Assembly (NCBI GenBank): GCA_003169975.1
Contig: PNAA01000033.1
Span: forward strand, 24,536-88,535
DNA from: Spartobacteria bacterium
GTDB lineage: Bacteria; Verrucomicrobiota; Verrucomicrobiia; Chthoniobacterales; UBA10450
Direction: 5' to 3'
DNA: 64,000 nucleotides
This document shows positions 57,560 to 64,000 of this stretch, one piece after another (position 1 is the stretch's first letter; each line of letters starts with the position of its first letter). A program made the translations under genes and the position numbers. The notes under the pieces were generated by a model. It saw only the letters and a program-made list of their open reading frames with translations. It was not told the origin of the DNA and did no database searches.

Positions 57560-59119
57560 ATGAAACTCCAATCTTGTTTCCGCCGTGCTCGCCATCTCGG
57601 CCTTTTTTCGCTCATCATTCTCAGTATTCACGCTGCCCAAGCCGGCAGCGCCACCTGGAGTAGTAGCCCCGTAAGCGGTGATTGGAATACGGCCGAGAAT
57701 TGGATGCCTAATACCGTTCCCAACGGTCCCGCAGATACCGCGACATTTGGCGTTTCGAACACGACCGAGATCTCCCTGTCGTCGGCTATCGAGGTCGGCA
57801 GCATCACCTTCGCTCCAGGGGCCAGCCCTTACACGATTCGAACCAAAAAGCGTGCGCTCACGATCAGCGGCATCGGGATCACAAATAACTCGGGCGTGAC
57901 CGAGACCTTCGCCATCACCGGCGATGTTTCTTTCCGTAATAGTGCAAGTGCCGGGACCTTCGTCGAATTGGACGTTAGCGACGTTTCAAACGTATCCTTC
58001 CATGACACTTCGAGCGCGGGGGATGGCATTTTTTTCTTGAGTGCGGGCAGGCAGAGTAGCCCGTCGCTGTTTTTCTATGATAACTCCACGGCCGCCAATG
58101 GCGCATTTACCTTAACGCCGAGTTTCAGCGGGAATGCCTTATGTGAATTCTTCGGTCATTCGAGCGCTGGCAACGGCGTTTTTATCGCCGGCGGGGGCAG
58201 GACTTTCAGTTGCGGGGTCTTGTTTTTCGAGAACTCTACTGCCGATCACGCAACCATCACCGCGGGAGCTGGAATGCATGGAGGAAATGGCGGCGGGGTT
58301 TTCTTCGGCGATGACTCCAGCGGTGGGAGCGCGCGGGTCATATTGTTCGGGCATGGAGGAATCACTGGTCAGAGCGAAGGCAATCTAACCACTCAGCATG
58401 ACTTGCCCGGTCTAACGATTGGTTCATTGGAAGGAAATGGACTTGTCGATTTTACGGATCCTTTGCCTATCAACCTAGTCATCGGGAGCAATAACTTGAG
58501 CAGCATCTTCTCTGGAGTCATCTCGGATTTCTTCGGTCGCCGCAAAGACTCGCTAACCAAGATCGGAACCGGAACACTGACTCTGAGTGGTTCAAATAGC
58601 TACGCCGGACGCACTACCATCCTGCAAGGAACGATATTGGTCGCCAATAGATTTGGCTCGGGCGTCGGGCTGGGGAGCGTGGCCGTCGACGGCGGTGAGT
58701 TGGGTGGCACTGGCTCAATCCTTGGCTCCACCACAATCGGGGGAGACACGGGGACAGCGTCGTTTTTATCACCCGGGACTGATGGCACCGGAACCTGCAC
58801 CTTTGGACAGGCGCTTACGTTTCTTTCTAGTGGCGTCTACAATTGTGAGTTGAATAGCGACACTGCCACCGCTGACAATGTCGTTGTCCCGCTTGTGACG
58901 ATTGACAGCGGCGCGCTCGTTTCGCTTGTCGACCTGGGCACTGCCACTCTGCCAACGGGCACAGTCTTTACGGTCATCGACAACACCGGCGGAACCCCAA
59001 TTGCCGGCCAATTCAGTAACCTCGCCGATGGCGCGATTGTCACAGTGGGAGGCAACAACTTCCAAGCGAGCTACGAAGGTGGCGATGGGAATGATCTCAC
59101 GCTCACGGTTGTGCCTTGA
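57560..59119 (+). CDS. autotransporter-associated beta-strand-repeat protein 2
   Basis: 519 aa from ATG 57560 (57554 possible). The signal peptide MKLQSCFRRARHLGLFSLII closely matches gene 1. Mature SATWSSSPVSGDWNTAENWM, then beta-strand repeats (FYDNSTAANGAFTL; FENSTADHATITAGAGMHGG), LTKIGTGTLTLSGSNSYAGR, and a C-terminal domain that lacks the FKAKKKQTRTD segment found in the other three; it keeps the final NFQASYEGGDGNDLTLTVVP. The most divergent member. Preceded by the sigma relic and a palindrome. Confidence 0.87.
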   Translation: MKLQSCFRRARHLGLFSLIILSIHAAQAGSATWSSSPVSGDWNTAENWMPNTVPNGPADTATFGVSNTTEISLSSAIEVGSITFAPGASPYTIRTKKRALTISGIGITNNSGVTETFAITGDVSFRNSASAGTFVELDVSDVSNVSFHDTSSAGDGIFFLSAGRQSSPSLFFYDNSTAANGAFTLTPSFSGNALCEFFGHSSAGNGVFIAGGGRTFSCGVLFFENSTADHATITAGAGMHGGNGGGVFFGDDSSGGSARVILFGHGGITGQSEGNLTTQHDLPGLTIGSLEGNGLVDFTDPLPINLVIGSNNLSSIFSGVISDFFGRRKDSLTKIGTGTLTLSGSNSYAGRTTILQGTILVANRFGSGVGLGSVAVDGGELGGTGSILGSTTIGGDTGTASFLSPGTDGTGTCTFGQALTFLSSGVYNCELNSDTATADNVVVPLVTIDSGALVSLVDLGTATLPTGTVFTVIDNTGGTPIAGQFSNLADGAIVTVGGNNFQASYEGGDGNDLTLTVVP

Positions 59120-59129
59120 ATCCAAGTCT

Positions 59130-60887
59130 ATGAAAAACCGCCGCCGCGGCCTGCCCGTCCTCCTGCTCCCGACTGTGCTCTTGCTTCTCGCGCAGCAATC
59201 GCTCCGTGCCGGCAGCGCGACCTGGAATCTCAATCCCACCAGCGACGATTGGAACACGGCTGCCAACTGGACTCCGAACACGGTGCCAAACGGTCCGACA
59301 GATACGGCGACGTTCGCTGCCTCTAGCAAAAATCTTGTTACGCTGTCGGCCGACACGGAAGTCGGCAGCATTGTGTTCAACTCGGCCGCGGGGGCCTTTA
59401 CTGTCACTCAGGGGCATCTGATCGATCCTTTCACGTTAACGATCAGCGGCGCGGGCATCGTTAACAATTCCAGTTTCAGACAAAATTTCTTGTCGAACGA
59501 AGACACCTTTGGAGAGCCTGGAACAATCCAGTTCACGAACAACGCGAGCGCTGGAACCGCCACCAGTTTCATCGTCGCAGAAGGAGCCAACCTCTTTTTC
59601 TTCAACGCCTCCTCTGCAGGCAGTGGGCTTTTTACCAACGACGGCGGCGATGCAAGGGGATTGGATGGAGGCCTGCTGTCGTTCCAGGACGCTTCCACGG
59701 CAGCCACTAGCACGGTCGTCACCAACGGCGGGCCGTTCAAGCTTGCGGGTGGCGGAATGACTCTGTTACTTGGGAACGCGACGGCGGACCATGGAACTTT
59801 TATGACGCAGGGAGGCGCGATTAGCACGGCAACCGGTGGTGTCCTGCAATTATCAGACAATTCGACCGCGGCCTATGCTAGTTTTACGACTGAGGGCGGT
59901 GCAGTTGCTGGGGCTGGTGGCGGCAGCACTCAGTTACTTTTCTCATCGACCGCGGCCAACGGCACCTTCGTCACCACTGGCGGCGCGGTAAGCGGAGCGC
60001 AAGGGGGAATATTGCAATTCTTATACACCTCGACGGCCGCCAACGCCACGCTAATCGCTAACGGTGGCGTCGACGTTACGGCGGGCGGATCAATTCAGCT
60101 TGGGAGCGAAAGCGACGGCGGAACAGCGAGAGTAGAAGTCTTTGACAATGGGAATCTTGATGTCAGCTCGCACGACGCGCCCGGTGTAACGATCGGGTCG
60201 CTCGAAGGGAATGGCCTGGTCTTCTTAAGGGCTGACAATCTGACGATCGGCAGCAAAGCCTTAAGTACGACTTTATCTGGTGTCGTGCAGGATGGCGGAA
60301 TCGGCGGCGGCTCGGGAGGATCAATAAGCAAAACAGGCAACTCGGCTTTCACCCTGACTGCCGCTAATCTCTATGCTGGCGGAACGACCGTTAGCGCGGG
60401 TACCCTGATCGTAAGCAATACGACGGGCTCTGCGACAGGAACAGGCACCGTTCAAGTCAACGCTGGCACGTTGGGCGGGAGCGGGATCATCTCGGGCGCG
60501 GTGACCGTAAATGGAGGAGCATTTCTCGCTCCGGCCTATGGAACCAAGACTCAAGCCGCCCTCACGATCCAAAGCGCGCTCACCTTCAATGCGGGCTCGA
60601 CCTATACCTACACCTTCAAAGCGAAAAAGAAGCAGGCTCGAACGGACAGAGTGGTGGCCAATGGAGTGACGATCAACGGAGCAACCTTTGCTTTCCAAGG
60701 CACCGCGCAGAGCGCATTAAAGCAAGGCCTCGTCTTGACCGCGATCAGCAACACCGCCGCGACCCCAATCACTGGCATTTTCGCCAACTTACTCGATGGC
60801 GCGATCTTGACGGTCAACGGGAACAACTTCCAGGCCAGCTACGAAGGCGGCGATGGGAACGACCTCACGCTGACGGTCGTGCCGTAG
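59130..60887 (+). CDS. autotransporter-associated beta-strand-repeat protein 3
   Basis: 585 aa from ATG 59130, only 10 nt after gene 2. Signal MKNRRRGLPVLLLPTVLLLL, mature SATWNLNPTSDDWNTAANWT, more than ten beta-strand repeats with STAANGTFVTTGGAVSGAQG pattern, LTAANLYAGGTTVSAGTLIV autotransporter repeat, and the conserved C-terminal domain. A 107-bp block (60651-60757) is identical to 57062-57168 in gene 1 although flanks differ, a sign of gene conversion. It has no promoter of its own in the 10-nt gap. Confidence 0.88.
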   Translation: MKNRRRGLPVLLLPTVLLLLAQQSLRAGSATWNLNPTSDDWNTAANWTPNTVPNGPTDTATFAASSKNLVTLSADTEVGSIVFNSAAGAFTVTQGHLIDPFTLTISGAGIVNNSSFRQNFLSNEDTFGEPGTIQFTNNASAGTATSFIVAEGANLFFFNASSAGSGLFTNDGGDARGLDGGLLSFQDASTAATSTVVTNGGPFKLAGGGMTLLLGNATADHGTFMTQGGAISTATGGVLQLSDNSTAAYASFTTEGGAVAGAGGGSTQLLFSSTAANGTFVTTGGAVSGAQGGILQFLYTSTAANATLIANGGVDVTAGGSIQLGSESDGGTARVEVFDNGNLDVSSHDAPGVTIGSLEGNGLVFLRADNLTIGSKALSTTLSGVVQDGGIGGGSGGSISKTGNSAFTLTAANLYAGGTTVSAGTLIVSNTTGSATGTGTVQVNAGTLGGSGIISGAVTVNGGAFLAPAYGTKTQAALTIQSALTFNAGSTYTYTFKAKKKQARTDRVVANGVTINGATFAFQGTAQSALKQGLVLTAISNTAATPITGIFANLLDGAILTVNGNNFQASYEGGDGNDLTLTVVP

Positions 60888-60906
60888 CCAACTGATGGAA
60901 AGAGTA

Positions 60907-60936
60907 TTGACATTGAGATCTGGACGCGCGCAGAAT
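60907..60936 (+). promoter_or_regulatory. candidate promoter of secreted hydrolase
   Basis: TTGACA (60907-60912), 18-nt spacer, CAGAAT (60931-60936). The -35 is a perfect match to the sigma-70 consensus. About 105 nt upstream of ATG 61042. Confidence 0.4.
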
Positions 60937-61041
60937 TGCGCCCATGACCCCAGATTCAACACCCTCGCTCCAGGATCCGACGACACGGACAACGGCCGAC
61001 GATTTCTTCCCCCAGCACAATCCAACAAGCCAATCAAGAAC

Positions 61042-62016
61042 ATGAAAATCCTCACCAGTCACACACACCCCGCTCTCGGCGTGTTTCTCAGTTCGTGCGC
61101 GCTGATTCTGAGCGGTGCGCTTTCTTCTGCCCAAAGCTGCCCGTCGGATATTGAGCCCCCAGCGGCTTCACAGGAGCAGCTTGTCGCCTGCTATCAACCT
61201 CACATCTACGACCCAAACGATAACACGATTCTACGCCGTCTTCGCTATTCGCCGGACCCGGCTATATGGGGCACGGGGCCGTACCCGACGGTGTTGACGA
61301 TTCACGGGGGAGAATTCAGTGCCGAGAACGACCACGGTTCGGCATACCAGGCCTTCGCGGATAAAGACTTGAGTGACGCCGGCTTTTTGGTTTTTTCGAT
61401 TGAATATCGTCTCGCTCCTGATGGCCTTATTTTGCAACAGACCTCGCATGATAACACCGTTCTCGGGATCGCCTCCGGTCGGCCTCCGCAGCAATCCAAC
61501 GACGTGAAGCAAGAGATCCTGGCGGCCAGAGCCGACACCGCCCACTGTAATGGCACAATCTTTTTGGTCGGTGGTTCTTCCGGGGGAACTCACGCGCTGT
61601 GGGCCGCGCTCGACCCCAACGCAACCGTGCCGGGTTGGAGTTCGGCCTCTTTCCCAAAAGCGGTCGTTGGTCTTTCGGGTGTTTATGATCTTACTCTGCG
61701 CACACCACCACCTCCACAGCAATTCATCAACGACGTCCAAAATTACACGAACACGATTGATAATTTCATTGGTTTGGAATACCAATATTCTGTTTCGCCC
61801 CTCCCACTCGTCGGGGCCGCGACTAACGGCGATCCTGTGCCTCACTACCAATCCGACGAAATGTTCGGCGCCCTGTTCGGCCATGCAAATGTAAGGGAGG
61901 TCACGATTCATAACAGCAATCTGCACGCCTTTAACTATTGGCATAAACTCGAAGATAACGGTACTACCTGCGTTAGCGCCGACGTTGTTAGTTTTCTTCA
62001 GGCGCATCTGCCATAG
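61042..62016 (+). CDS. secreted alpha/beta hydrolase within the beta-strand array
   Basis: 324 aa from ATG 61042 with signal peptide (about 1-30). HGGEFS oxyanion region, nucleophile GGSSGGTHALW, and His in NLHAFNYWHK near the end; the acid is likely Asp in TNGDPVPHYQSD. Closely related in layout to the 6703-7578 hydrolase, including T-H-A-x-W after the nucleophile. It lies between beta-strand genes 3 and 4, 28 nt before gene 4, suggesting co-expression and an extracellular role. Substrate unknown. Confidence 0.85.
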   Translation: MKILTSHTHPALGVFLSSCALILSGALSSAQSCPSDIEPPAASQEQLVACYQPHIYDPNDNTILRRLRYSPDPAIWGTGPYPTVLTIHGGEFSAENDHGSAYQAFADKDLSDAGFLVFSIEYRLAPDGLILQQTSHDNTVLGIASGRPPQQSNDVKQEILAARADTAHCNGTIFLVGGSSGGTHALWAALDPNATVPGWSSASFPKAVVGLSGVYDLTLRTPPPPQQFINDVQNYTNTIDNFIGLEYQYSVSPLPLVGAATNGDPVPHYQSDEMFGALFGHANVREVTIHNSNLHAFNYWHKLEDNGTTCVSADVVSFLQAHLP

Positions 62017-62044
62017 CAAGGATCGAATTCAAAGCACCAAGAAT

Positions 62045-63817
62045 ATGATTAATACGATCCGGTCATTTACTCTCTCAATGCTCGTTGCGGTGCTATGCTT
62101 GGCCGCGCAGCAATACTCGTTCGCTGGTAGTGCTACTTGGGCTGCGAATCCCGGTAGCGGGGATTGGAATACAACCACTAACTGGATGCCAAATACGATA
62201 CCTAACGGTCCAGACGATATTGCGACGTTTGATCAATCGGATGTGACCGATCTTTCGCTCATCGGCACGATTGAGTTGAGTAGCGTTCACTTTGACGCGG
62301 CTGCAGCCCCCTTTCTGATCAACGCCAATGAAGCAGCCGTCATTTTCATTGGAGGAGATGGCATTATTAACGATTCCGGAATTATTCAAACCTTCACCCA
62401 ATCAGGCACTGAGATTTCTAACGGAGGTATTGAGTTTTCTAATAATGCGAACGCGGGTGAAATGACGTCCTTTGAAATTTTCGGAGGCTCAGCGCTGTTC
62501 GAGGATTCCACGAATGCGGGGGCAGCGAGTTTTGTTATTACCTACGGAGTGAATGGTCTCCAAGGTCTCCTGTTCTTTTTCGATGATTCTTCTGCAGCCA
62601 ACGCGACGATCGCAACCAACAGCAACGCGACTACAACCTTCGACGATAACTCAACCGCCGGCAATGCCACCTTCATCACTGGACTTGGCGGAGATGTAGT
62701 GTTCGGAGTGCAGAGCACGGCCGCCAACGCTGTCGTGAATTCTAGCGATGGTGGTGGGACGGAGTTCACCGATTTCGCCACTGCCGCGCAAGGCATCTTC
62801 ACTGCCGGGGGCGCGACGACCAGTACGGAGTCGGGCAGCTATGTTAACTTCAGCGACAGCACCACCGCGGCCGACGCAACTATTGTCATCAATGGCGGAA
62901 CGGTGCAAGATGCCGCCGGCGCAGTGATGACCTTCTTTGAGAACAGCACCGCCGGTAGTGCTACTCTCACGGCCAACGGCGGGGTCAATGGCGGGGAGGG
63001 TGGCGCGGTCTTATTTGTCGGTCGCTCGCAAGGCGACAATTCCACCATTTCACTTTTCGGCAACGGAGAGTTGGATATTGGCAACAATCGTGCGACACTT
63101 GGGGTGACGATCGGCTCTTTGGCCGGGAATGGCCTGGTCTTTCTCGGGCCGAGAGTTCTGAGCATTGGCAGCAATAACCAAAGCACCACGTTTTCCGGGG
63201 TGATCCAGGATGGCGGTGATAACCAGGGCACGGGCGGTTCCCTGACGAAGATAGGGACCGGCACGTTAACCCTTAGTGGAGCCAACACCTACACCGGCGC
63301 GACGACGGTGAGTGCGGGTACGCTGGTCGTAAGCAATATGACCGGTTCTGGGACGGGCGCTGGAACAGCGAGTGTCAATGCGGGAACGCTAGGTGGGAGC
63401 GGAATCATCTCCGGAGCGGTAGGCGTCGGCACGGGCAGCGGCTCAGGCGCGTTCCTCGCGCCCGCCGTTGGAACCAACAAGCAAGCCACCCTTACTATCC
63501 AAAGCGCGCTCACCTTCAACACCGACGCCACCTATACCTACACCTTCAAAGCGAAAAAGAAGAAGGCTCGAACCGACAAGGTGATGGCCAATGGAGTGAC
63601 GATCAATGGGGCCAGCTTTGCCTTCCAAGGGATCGCCCAGGGCACGCTCAAGACAGGTTTGATCCTAACCGCGATCAGCAACACCGCCGCGACGCCAATT
63701 TCCGGCACCTTCGCCAACCTGCCAGACGGCGCGATCCTGACCGTCAACGGAAACAACTTCCAAGCCAGCTACGAAGGCGGCGCCGGGAATGATCTCACCC
63801 TGATGGTGGTGCCGTAA
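62045..63817 (+). CDS. autotransporter-associated beta-strand-repeat protein 4
   Basis: 590 aa from ATG 62045. Signal MINTIRSFTLSMLVAVLCLA, mature SATWAANPGSGDWNTTTNWM, about twelve repeats (FDDSSAANATIATNSNATTT; FSDSTTAADATIVINGGTVQ), LTKIGTGTLTLSGANTYTGA, and the conserved C-terminal domain FKAKKKKARTDKVMANGVTI ... NFQASYEGGAGNDLTLMVVP. DNA near the 3' end is very similar to genes 1 and 3. Last complete gene of the array. Confidence 0.88.
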   Translation: MINTIRSFTLSMLVAVLCLAAQQYSFAGSATWAANPGSGDWNTTTNWMPNTIPNGPDDIATFDQSDVTDLSLIGTIELSSVHFDAAAAPFLINANEAAVIFIGGDGIINDSGIIQTFTQSGTEISNGGIEFSNNANAGEMTSFEIFGGSALFEDSTNAGAASFVITYGVNGLQGLLFFFDDSSAANATIATNSNATTTFDDNSTAGNATFITGLGGDVVFGVQSTAANAVVNSSDGGGTEFTDFATAAQGIFTAGGATTSTESGSYVNFSDSTTAADATIVINGGTVQDAAGAVMTFFENSTAGSATLTANGGVNGGEGGAVLFVGRSQGDNSTISLFGNGELDIGNNRATLGVTIGSLAGNGLVFLGPRVLSIGSNNQSTTFSGVIQDGGDNQGTGGSLTKIGTGTLTLSGANTYTGATTVSAGTLVVSNMTGSGTGAGTASVNAGTLGGSGIISGAVGVGTGSGSGAFLAPAVGTNKQATLTIQSALTFNTDATYTYTFKAKKKKARTDKVMANGVTINGASFAFQGIAQGTLKTGLILTAISNTAATPISGTFANLPDGAILTVNGNNFQASYEGGAGNDLTLMVVP

Positions 63818-63947
63818 GCATTTGCCAGCTTTCGCGCACCAATCTCCCCAGTGCGGGCCCGTTTCCGCCTCCGGCGCCGCAGTCGGCGTAATTGCCTTGA
63901 CTAACGGCCGCTCGCCTGGTCAGACTGCGCGCCTCAGGAGCATCCCT

Positions 63948-64000
63948 ATGAAAAATCAACATCCACGCATCAAACTCACTAGAGGCTGTCCGAAAAGTAG
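63948..64000 (+). CDS. start of an open frame cut by the window edge
   Basis: ATG 63948 follows AGGAG at 7-8 nt, and a TTGACT at 63897-63902 could be its -35. Only 17 codons are visible (MKNQHPRIKLTRGCPKS). The last part (63982-63998) looks like the end of an insertion sequence rather than coding sequence, so the gene may be disrupted. Not identifiable. Confidence 0.35.
   Translation, partial: MKNQHPRIKLTRGCPKS
63982..63998. mobile_element. possible insertion-sequence terminal repeat at window edge
   Basis: GAGGCTGTCCGAAAAGT resembles the terminal inverted repeats of several IS4/IS5/IS1182-type elements (GGCTGTC.GAAAAGT). It follows CTAG, a common target for some of them. Only one end is visible. 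Confidence 0.3.

Noticed and set aside
55565..63817. The four beta-strand proteins as classical type V autotransporters
   Set aside because: None ends in a beta-barrel or a terminal aromatic; the C-termini are short soluble-looking domains ending in LTLTVVP or LTLMVVP.

Overview
The window looks like a GC-rich chromosome segment from a Gram-negative bacterium, most likely Verrucomicrobiota (Spartobacteria/Chthoniobacterales-like). This is inferred from gene content: outer-membrane systems (GspD secretin, MlaE/F/D, lipoproteins), an exosortase, autotransporter-associated beta-strand-repeat proteins, and an McsA-McsB-ClpC operon. No rRNA or marker phylogeny was available, so the taxon is a guess.

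Layout. 0-6.2 kb: type II secretion genes gspD and gspE (gspE runs off the left edge) and the murein-recycling ligase mpl. 6.2-10.2 kb: a frameshifted gene relic, an alpha/beta hydrolase, trpS and a PIN-TRAM membrane protein. 10.2-13.1 kb: mlaE-mlaF-mlaD lipid transport operon. 13.1-15.4 kb: two duplicated lipoproteins and xerC, interleaved with REP-like palindromes. 15.4-19.5 kb: mcsA-mcsB-clpC. 19.6-24.5 kb: ilvE, a LolD-type ATPase, two paralogous Tyr/Trp-rich peptidoglycan-binding proteins, trmL and tal. 24.6-46.4 kb: a surface-polysaccharide cluster with an ABC-2 permease, glycosyltransferases, many methyltransferases, a Wzx-type flippase, a Wzy-type polymerase, a HAD-UbiA fusion, a GT39-like protein, EpsI and an exosortase. 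46.6-47.3 kb: a VapBC toxin-antitoxin pair. 47.3-47.7 kb: a nest of palindromic repeats. 47.7-50.5 kb: tRNA-Thr, tuf, tRNA-Trp, secE, nusG, rplK, with no rplA following. 50.6-55.4 kb: a TPR protein, an EamA transporter, a VWA protein and an ECF sigma factor. 55.5-63.8 kb: four tandem beta-strand-repeat surface proteins with a secreted hydrolase between the third and fourth.

The strongest unexplained signal is a short sequence, TCGTTAGGC (complement GCCTAACGA). By hand count its 7-bp core occurs about 41 times and the full 9-mer about 27 times, roughly 50-fold above a base-composition expectation. It is evenly split between strands, lies mostly inside genes where it forces rare codons (CTA, TTA, AGG), and forms several stop codons. 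It is missing from the last 8.8 kb and from parts of the polysaccharide cluster. It resembles a DNA-uptake-type or HIP1-like genomic signature.

Other notable structures are: a reverse-strand three-gene cassette bracketed by 53-bp direct repeats; a REP-like family (GTAGAC ends, 8-bp stems with 3-nt loops) that enters two coding regions; a 29-bp perfect inverted repeat; and a sigma factor with a probable VWA-type anti-sigma partner, divergent from the surface-protein array, whose 5' end survives as a relic inside that array.
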